Shown piece after piece: positions 6,803 through 10,510 of a DNA stretch of 10,510 nt. The notes beneath the pieces were generated by a model. That model was not told the origin of the DNA, ran no database searches, and was given only the letters and a program-made list of their open reading frames with translations. This stretch comes from an uncultured Caulobacter sp. Lineage in GTDB: Bacteria > Pseudomonadota > Alphaproteobacteria > Caulobacterales > Caulobacteraceae. Location of the stretch: the NCBI GenBank assembly GCA_937991555.1, contig CALKHU010000124.1, forward strand, positions 1 through 10,510, given 5' to 3'. Each line of letters begins with the position of its first letter. Position 1 is the first letter of the stretch. Both the position numbers and the translations under genes were made by a program.

Positions 6803-6865
6803 AGGCCTCATGACAGCGCCCCCGGCCTCGTGTTCACTCGCGCCAACGACAAGGGAGCCCCAGCC

Positions 6866-7867
6866 ATGACCGCCAACCGCCAGATCGTCCTCGCCGAGCT
6901 TCCCGGGGCGGCGAAGCTCGCGCCGGAACACTTCCGCCTCAACGAGGCCGCCATGCCGACCCCCGGCGAGGGCGAGGCGCTGCTCAGGATCCGCTATGTC
7001 TCCCTCGACGCCGCCAACCGCGCCTGGATGCAGGGCGCGACCTACCGCTCCGCGATCAACGCCGGCGACGTCATGGCCGGCGGCGCCCTGGCCGAGGTCG
7101 TCGAGTCGAAGGATCCGTCCCTCAAGCCCGGCGATCTCGTCTTCGCCGACACTGGCTGGCAGGAATGGGCCGTGCTGCCGGCCAAGAAGCTGGACAAGGT
7201 CGCCCGCGCCGAGCCGCTGACCCATCTGCTTAGCGTCTACGGCGTCGCCGGCCTGACCGCCTATTTCGGCCTGCTGGAGTGCGGCCAGCCGAAGGCCGGC
7301 GAGACAGTGGTGGTGAGCGCCGCCGCCGGCTCGGTCGGCTCGATCGTCGGCCAGATCGCGAAGATCAAGGGCTGCCGGGTGATCGGCATCGCCGGCGGGG
7401 CGGCCAAGTGCGACCTGCTGGTCAACGAGCTCGGCTTCGACGCCGCCGTCGACTACAAGGCCGGCCCGGTGTTCAAGGCCCTGCGCGCCGCCGCTCCCAA
7501 CGGCATCGACGTCTATTTCGACAACGTCGGCGGCGACATCTTCGAGGCCGCCCTGTTCAACATGAACACGTTCGGTCGCATCGCCTGCTGCGGCGCGGTC
7601 AGCGGCTACGACGGCGCCGCCCCGCCCGCCGGCCCGCGCGGCGTGCCCGGCCTGATCGTCACCAAGCGCCTGAACGTCCGCGGCTTCATCGTCAGCGACT
7701 TCTACGACAAGCGCGACGCGGCCCTCGCCGAGCTGCAGGGCTGGGTCGAGAGCGGAAAGCTGAAGGTGCGCGAGGACGTCCTGGATGGCCTTGAGAGCCT
7801 CCCCGGAGCCCTGATCGGCCTGCTGGCGGGGGAGAACGTCGGCAAGCGGATGGTGAAGGTCAGCTAG
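6866..7867 (+). CDS. NADP-dependent oxidoreductase, zinc-less MDR (CurA / LTB4DH-like)
   Basis: This 333-residue protein starts at ATG 6866 behind GGGAG; an in-frame GTG at 6788 lies in the repeat and is rejected. It begins NRQIVLAELPG, typical of the YncB/CurA curcumin reductase and leukotriene B4 dehydrogenase branch. The N-terminal part (about 1-125) is GroES-like; LLSVYGVAGLTAYFGLLECG leads into the Rossmann domain with VVVSAAAGSVGSIVGQIAK (AAAGSVG at 152-158). Lys181 near the end of the second strand fits NADPH preference, and DVYFDNVGG and GAVSGYDG are further subgroup motifs. No structural zinc cysteine cluster is present. Such enzymes reduce the double bond of alpha,beta-unsaturated carbonyls; the physiological substrate is unknown. 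The stop overlaps the convergent GNAT gene by 8 bp. Confidence 0.93.
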   Translation: MTANRQIVLAELPGAAKLAPEHFRLNEAAMPTPGEGEALLRIRYVSLDAANRAWMQGATYRSAINAGDVMAGGALAEVVESKDPSLKPGDLVFADTGWQEWAVLPAKKLDKVARAEPLTHLLSVYGVAGLTAYFGLLECGQPKAGETVVVSAAAGSVGSIVGQIAKIKGCRVIGIAGGAAKCDLLVNELGFDAAVDYKAGPVFKALRAAAPNGIDVYFDNVGGDIFEAALFNMNTFGRIACCGAVSGYDGAAPPAGPRGVPGLIVTKRLNVRGFIVSDFYDKRDAALAELQGWVESGKLKVREDVLDGLESLPGALIGLLAGENVGKRMVKVS

Positions 7868-8411
7868 GGACAGACACCACGGTGTCTGTCCCGGACCGGC
7901 CGGCCACAAACGTCCAGATCGGCCCGGTCCAGTGGACGCCGTCGCCGTCGAGCTTCTCCAGCCCGCTGACCCCCGCCGCCTCGATCGCGCGCGGCCAGAA
8001 TGTCAGGGCGTGCGTGTTCCGCGCCAGCACCGCCACCTCCCAGCGTCCCGGGAGCAGCGCGAACACCTGCGCCGCCGCGCTGGCCGCCAGCCCGCCGTGC
8101 CGGTGCTGCCGCATGACGAAGAACTCGGCCATGTTGCGCTCGACGAAGCCGCCGTCGCGGTGGCTGACCTGATTGACCAGCGCGAACCCGATCGGTGCGC
8201 CGTCCCGCCGGATGACCAGCGGCCAGCGGCCTTCGTCGGTCCAGTAGCGGTCGAGGTGAGGGTAGGGGCCGAACAGCCCGTCAGATTGCACCGCGAACCG
8301 TCCCAGCTGCTCGGGATGCATCTCCGAGAAGTCGTAGACATAGAACTGCATCAGCCCGGCGATGAGCGCGCGGTCGGCGTCGGTGGCTGGGGTGACGGTG
8401 ATCTGAGACAT
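7860..8411 (-). CDS. GNAT-family N-acetyltransferase
   Basis: This 183-residue GNAT protein is predicted to move an acetyl group from acetyl-CoA to an unknown amine. It begins MSQITVTPATDADRALIAGLMQFYVYDFSE, the usual opening of its subgroup. The central strand is IGFALVNQV, followed by MAEFFVMRQHRHGGLAASAA (94-113), the acetyl-CoA-binding strand-loop-helix in the form RHGGLA, and the late strand WEVAVLARNTHALTFW. ATG 8411 fits family length but lacks a ribosome site. ATG 8426 (five residues longer) has GAGG eight bases upstream, inside repeat A, and is a real alternative. The last ten residues (GTDTVVSVPS) are encoded almost wholly by a palindrome and are probably a late addition. The frame runs open upstream to 9755, but that is not one gene. 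Confidence 0.88.
   Translation of the reverse strand: MSQITVTPATDADRALIAGLMQFYVYDFSEMHPEQLGRFAVQSDGLFGPYPHLDRYWTDEGRWPLVIRRDGAPIGFALVNQVSHRDGGFVERNMAEFFVMRQHRHGGLAASAAAQVFALLPGRWEVAVLARNTHALTFWPRAIEAAGVSGLEKLDGDGVHWTGPIWTFVAGRSGTDTVVSVPS
7867..7892. repeat. Palindrome with 12-bp arms at convergent gene ends (possible bidirectional terminator)
   Basis: GGGACAGACACC (7867-7878) and GGTGTCTGTCCC (7881-7892) are perfect arms around AC. It starts at the last base of the MDR stop codon and lies inside the 3' end of the GNAT gene, encoding about residues 174-182. I recall GGGACAGAC-type sequences as dispersed repeats in various bacteria. Between converging genes it could stop transcripts from both sides, although no T-run follows. 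Confidence 0.7.
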
Positions 8412-8430
8412 CGGAGGGGTCACCATACCC

Positions 8431-8499
8431 GGTTCCTCTCCCCTTGGGAGAGGTGGCCCCGCGAAGTCCGGAGGACGAAGCGGGGTCGGAGTGGGAAGC
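8431..8499 (+). repeat. Two-hairpin repeat, left flank of DUF559 gene (copy A)
   Basis: Hairpin 1 has arms CCTCTCCC (8435-8442) and GGGAGAGG (8446-8453) around CTT. Hairpin 2 has outer stem CCCCGC/GCGGGG (8457-8462 and 8480-8485) and inner stem GTCC/GGAC around GGA. It ends TCGGAGTGGGAAG. The first 29 bases (8431-8459) are repeated exactly, inverted, at 8985-9013. It begins five bases upstream of the alternative GNAT start at 8426 and contains that start's GAGG. Confidence 0.82.
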
Positions 8500-8518
8500 C
8501 CCGGCGCCCGCGAGGGTG

Positions 8519-8542
8519 TTGCCGGTGTAGACAACCTATAAT
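8519..8542 (+). promoter_or_regulatory. Candidate promoter for DUF559 gene
   Basis: A perfect TATAAT (8537-8542) stands in a short A/T-rich island (about 8530-8550) that contrasts with its GC-rich surroundings. TTGCCG at 8519-8524 is 12 bases upstream, shorter than the E. coli optimum but near the 10-14 bases of the Caulobacter housekeeping consensus. TAGACA at 8528-8533 is too close. The ATG at 8554 follows 11 bases after the -10. Confidence 0.35.
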
Positions 8543-8605
8543 AGTTTTTGGCCATGCAGTCGCCAATCCTCAACGCGAGCGCGAGCCAGACGCCTTCGGC
8601 ATGAA

Positions 8606-8917
8606 ATGTCGCTGCCAGAGGGCCTCTTGTGGCAAGCGCTTCGGGCGCATCGCCTCGAAGGCCTCCACTTCCGTCGCCAGCACCCCGTCGGCCACTATGT
8701 CCTCGACTTCTACTGTGACGCCGTCCACTTGGCGGTCGAGGTCGACGGTGCGATGCACTTCCAGGAAGGCCGCCCTGAACGCGACGCGGCCCGAGACGCC
8801 TGGTTGCTTCAACGGGGCATCCGGACGCTGCGCCTGCCCGCGCGGCTGGTCCTGAAAGATATGGATGGGGCGCTTCAGACGATTCTGCGGGAGGTCGGGG
8901 CGCGGCGGCGCGGATAG
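8606..8917 (+). CDS. DUF559 (Vsr-like) endonuclease-domain protein, possibly shifted at its N-terminus
   Basis: This 103-residue protein of the DUF559 family (PF04480) has a PD-(D/E)xK nuclease fold related to very-short-patch repair endonucleases. It shows PEGLLWQALRAHRLEGLHFRR, then QHPVGHYVLDFYC (Asp34), LAVEVDG (Glu45, Asp47), H51, and DAWLLQRGIRTLRLPARLVL; these include the expected metal-binding acidic residues. ATG 8606 has no ribosome site, and the family usually has a basic RARxLRxxM segment before this Met. Exactly that (RARARRLRHEM) is encoded in frame just upstream, but with no start codon. ATG 8554 lies one frame away and runs into TGA at 8602-8604. So the original start may have been lost by a one-base insertion or two-base loss near 8567-8575. 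The catalytic core is intact. The substrate is unknown. Confidence 0.82.
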   Translation: MSLPEGLLWQALRAHRLEGLHFRRQHPVGHYVLDFYCDAVHLAVEVDGAMHFQEGRPERDAARDAWLLQRGIRTLRLPARLVLKDMDGALQTILREVGARRRG

Positions 8918-8944
8918 CGCGGCCTGCGACCGGCCGGCTGCCGT

Positions 8945-9013
8945 GCTTCCCACTCCGTCCCGGCTCCACCCTTCGGGTTCCGCCGGGCCACCTCTCCCAA
9001 GGGGAGAGGAACC
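8945..9013 (-). repeat. Two-hairpin repeat, right flank of DUF559 gene (copy B)
   Basis: Read on the - strand: the same 29 outer bases as copy A, then hairpin 2 with outer stem CCCGGC/GCCGGG (8959-8964 and 8982-8987) and inner stem ACCC/GGGT around GAA, then ACGGAGTGGGAAGCACGG. Similarity to copy C continues to about 8930, close to the DUF559 stop at 8917. It ends 12 bp before the ruvX stop, so ruvX transcripts run into it and it may act as their terminator. Confidence 0.82.
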
Positions 9014-9025
9014 AGAGCGTCGGCG

Positions 9026-9493
9026 CTACCCGTTCCGCATCCGGTCCAGCGCGCCCTGCAGGATCCAGGTCGCGGCCAGCTTGTCGACGGCCTCGCCGCG
9101 GCGCTGCCGCGTGGTGTCGAACTCGTCGATCATCATCCGGTTGACCGCCGCCGACGACAGCCGTTCGTCCCAGAAGGCGATCGGCAGGTCGCGCAGGCGC
9201 AGGAGGTTGCGCGCCAGCGCCCGGTTGCTCTGCGCACGCGTCCCCTCGGTGCCGTCCATGTTCATCGGCAGGCCGATGACGATCCCCGCCGCCTCTCGGC
9301 TGGCCATCAAGGCGAACAGCCGCTCGGCGTCCTTCGTGAACTTGGTCTTCTCGATGGTCTCCAGCGGGCTGGCGATCGTCCGCGTGGCGTCGGAGACGGC
9401 GACCCCGATGGTCTTCTCGCCCGGGTCCAGACCCACGATGGGCGCATAGCGGGGCAGGGCGGCGGCGAGGTCGGTGATGTCGAGCACGGGCAT
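9026..9493 (-). CDS. ruvX: RuvX/YqgF pre-16S rRNA nuclease, putative Holliday junction resolvase
   Basis: This 155-residue RNase H-fold nuclease of the YqgF family trims pre-16S rRNA ends in E. coli and was earlier annotated as a Holliday junction resolvase. Motifs: IVGLDPGEKTIGVAVSD with catalytic Asp23, GIVIGLPMNMDGTEG (70-84), FWDERLSS (107-114) and AVDKLAATWILQ with Asp137. ATG 9493 has GGAG seven bases upstream and gives the normal length; the frame open to 9820 crosses gatC and is not coding. It is divergent from gatC over 91 bp, a neighbourhood often seen in alphaproteobacteria. Repeat B lies just after its stop. Confidence 0.95.
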   Translation of the reverse strand: MPVLDITDLAAALPRYAPIVGLDPGEKTIGVAVSDATRTIASPLETIEKTKFTKDAERLFALMASREAAGIVIGLPMNMDGTEGTRAQSNRALARNLLRLRDLPIAFWDERLSSAAVNRMMIDEFDTTRQRRGEAVDKLAATWILQGALDRMRNG

Positions 9494-9584
9494 TGCGCGC
9501 TCCAATAGCGCGAAACGGCCCGAACGGCTTGCAATTTGGCCCCCCGGGCGGGTAACCCCACCGTTCAAGACAGAGGAGCCCCCG
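9494..9584. promoter_or_regulatory. Divergent promoter region, ruvX / gatCA
   Basis: These 91 bases must serve both leftward ruvX and rightward gatC-gatA. Both ribosome sites are clear (GGAG for ruvX, GAGGAG for gatC). TTGCAA near 9529-9534 with GGGTAACC about 15 bases further is a possible rightward pair, but the match is weak. Confidence 0.4.
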
Positions 9585-9872
9585 ATGGCCATCGACGCCG
9601 CGACCGTGCGCAAGGTCGCCCGGCTCGCCCGCATCGCCGAACCCGAGGAGCGCATCGAGGCGCTGACCCAGGAACTCAACGGCATCCTGCACTGGATCGA
9701 ACAGCTGGCCGAGGTCGACACCGACGGCGTCGAGCCGCTGACCTCCGTGGTGCATGCGAAGCTGCCGCTGCGCGACGACGTCGTCACCGACGGCGGCGAC
9801 GCGGCCCGCGTCCTCTCCAACGCCCCGAAGAGCGCCGACGGCTTCTATGTCGTGCCGAAGGTGGTCGAGTAG
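9585..9872 (+). CDS. gatC: Aspartyl/glutamyl-tRNA(Asn/Gln) amidotransferase subunit C
   Basis: This 95-residue subunit stabilises the GatCAB complex, which amidates Glu-tRNA(Gln) and/or Asp-tRNA(Asn). It shows the family pattern DAATVRKVARLARI, then LTQELNGILHWIEQLAEVDTDGVEPLTSV, LRDDVV, and the closing NAPKSADGFYVVPKVVE. ATG 9585 has GAGGAG seven bases upstream. gatA begins two bases after its stop, so the two are co-transcribed and probably translationally linked. gatB is not in the window and would be expected downstream. Confidence 0.96.
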   Translation: MAIDAATVRKVARLARIAEPEERIEALTQELNGILHWIEQLAEVDTDGVEPLTSVVHAKLPLRDDVVTDGGDAARVLSNAPKSADGFYVVPKVVE

Positions 9873-9874
9873 CC

Positions 9875-10510
9875 ATGTCTGAACTTACCAACCTCACGCT
9901 CAAGGCCGCCCTCGACGGGCTGCGCTCGAAGGCGTTCTCGTCCGTCGAGATCACCCGCGCCCACATCGAGGCCGTCGAGGCCGCGCGGCCGCTGAACGCC
10001 TACGTCCTGGAGACGCCGGAGAAGGCGCTCGAGATGGCCGCCGCGTCCGACGCCCGCATCGCCTCGGGCGACGCCGGCCCGCTCGAGGGCGCCCCGCTGG
10101 GGATCAAGGACCTGTTCTGCACGAAGGGCGTCCGCTCGACGGCCTGTTCGAAGATCCTCGGCAACTTCGTCCCCGAGTACGAATCCACCGTCACCGCCAA
10201 CCTGTTCGGCGACGGCGCGGTCATGCTCGGCAAGCTGAACCTCGACGAGTTCGCCATGGGCTCTTCGAACGAGACCTCGGCGTTCGGCAACGTCATCAAC
10301 CCGTGGAAGTCGGCCGCGTCGGGCAACAAGGCCCTGACCCCGGGCGGCTCCTCGGGCGGCTCGGCCGCGGCGGTGGCGGCGGACCTGTGCCTGGGCGCCA
10401 CGGCGACCGACACCGGCGGCTCGATCCGCCAGCCGGCCGCCTTCACGGGCACCGTCGGCATCAAGCCGACCTACGGCCGCTGCTCGCGCTGGGGCATCGT
10501 CGCCTTCGCC
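9875..10510 (+). CDS. gatA: Glutamyl-tRNA(Gln) amidotransferase subunit A, N-terminal part (3' end outside window)
   Basis: The first 212 residues of the amidase-signature subunit, which releases ammonia from glutamine for transfer to misacylated tRNA. The start is ATG 9875, two bases after gatC. LEGAPLGIKDLF carries catalytic Lys78. TPGGSSGGSAAAVAADLCLG holds the cis-serine Ser159, and TDTGGSIRQPAAFTGTVGIKPTYG the nucleophile Ser183, with the normal 24-residue spacing. NLDEFAMGSSNETSAFGNVINPW is the usual GatA stretch between them. The reading frame is intact to the window edge. The rest of the protein, usually about 480-490 residues, lies beyond. Confidence 0.97.
   Translation, partial: MSELTNLTLKAALDGLRSKAFSSVEITRAHIEAVEAARPLNAYVLETPEKALEMAAASDARIASGDAGPLEGAPLGIKDLFCTKGVRSTACSKILGNFVPEYESTVTANLFGDGAVMLGKLNLDEFAMGSSNETSAFGNVINPWKSAASGNKALTPGGSSGGSAAAVAADLCLGATATDTGGSIRQPAAFTGTVGIKPTYGRCSRWGIVAFA

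Larger units (their letters stand above)
8431..9013. mobile_element. Putative composite element: DUF559 gene between inverted two-hairpin repeats
   Basis: 583 bp with perfect 29-bp terminal inverted repeats (8431-8459 and 8985-9013), each the outer end of a ~70-bp two-hairpin repeat, with one complete nuclease-fold gene inside. It fills the whole space between the GNAT and ruvX genes. I see no target-site duplication and no known transposase. Mobility is inferred from architecture alone; two independent repeat insertions on either side of a resident gene would look the same. Confidence 0.45.

Noticed and set aside
6742..6813. A 23-codon frame (MTCIEFVILSSPLSGRVEGR...) that could be a leader peptide before the MDR gene
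   Set aside because: It is mostly the translated hairpin repeat, has no good ribosome site and no attenuator-like codon run.
6788..6865. A 26-residue longer N-terminus for the MDR oxidoreductase from GTG 6788
   Set aside because: The added part lies in the repeat, has no family similarity, and ATG 6866 has a good GGGAG site.
8431..9013. A classical insertion sequence or RAYT transposase
   Set aside because: No DDE or Y1 (HUH) transposase motifs occur; the only protein is a DUF559 nuclease-fold protein, and no target duplication is visible.
7860..9755. A 631-codon open frame on the - strand, looking like a long fusion ending in the GNAT domain
   Set aside because: Only the last ~183 codons are GNAT; the rest crosses ruvX in another frame, the repeats and DUF559 antisense, without family sequence.
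1..10510. tRNA genes, rRNA genes, CRISPR array or riboswitch
   Set aside because: No tRNA T-loop/acceptor pattern, evenly spaced direct repeats or known aptamer core was recognised by eye; a covariance-model scan would be the decisive check.

Overview
The window is a stretch of high-GC chromosome from an alphaproteobacterium. The gene content, the strong G/C third-position bias and the repeat types fit the Caulobacteraceae (Caulobacter, Phenylobacterium or Brevundimonas type), but the genus is inference. Most genes are ordinary housekeeping genes on both strands. The unusual content lies between them: several families of short structured repeats, and one small gene enclosed by two of them.

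Layout. Position 1 cuts into the 3' end of lipB (lipoate synthesis, + strand). A leftward group follows: a small exported protein of unknown function and two DUF805 membrane proteins. Next, also leftward, come pccA (biotin-carrying alpha subunit of propionyl-CoA carboxylase), a C-factor-like short-chain dehydrogenase and a YbjQ/UPF0145 protein. msrB (methionine sulfoxide reductase B) is read rightward, divergent from ybjQ, and converges on an AEC-family transporter. An NADP-dependent MDR oxidoreductase (CurA/LTB4DH type) is read rightward, divergent from the transporter, and overlaps convergently with a GNAT acetyltransferase. Then comes the DUF559 gene between inverted repeats, then ruvX (leftward), then gatC and the start of gatA (rightward, cut at 10510).

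The region from 8431 to 9013 is the most interesting. A 103-residue DUF559 (Vsr-like, PD-(D/E)xK fold) endonuclease gene sits between two oppositely oriented copies of a ~70-bp repeat with two hairpins. Their outermost 29 bp are perfectly inverted (8431-8459 and 8985-9013). The second hairpin differs between copies by compensatory changes on both arms. A third copy of the repeat and a shorter relative lie, also facing each other, in the msrB/transporter gap (5614-5760). The layout resembles REP/RAYT systems, but with a different nuclease family at the centre. Whether it is mobile cannot be decided from one copy.

Other repeats include two copies of a GTC(A/G)TCCTGAGC...GTCGAAGGACGC hairpin (373-422, 6760-6802), a CCCGGC-GAAG-GCCGGG hairpin after pccA, and a 12-bp-arm palindrome that supplies the last codons of the GNAT gene. 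No tRNA, rRNA, CRISPR array or classical insertion sequence was seen.
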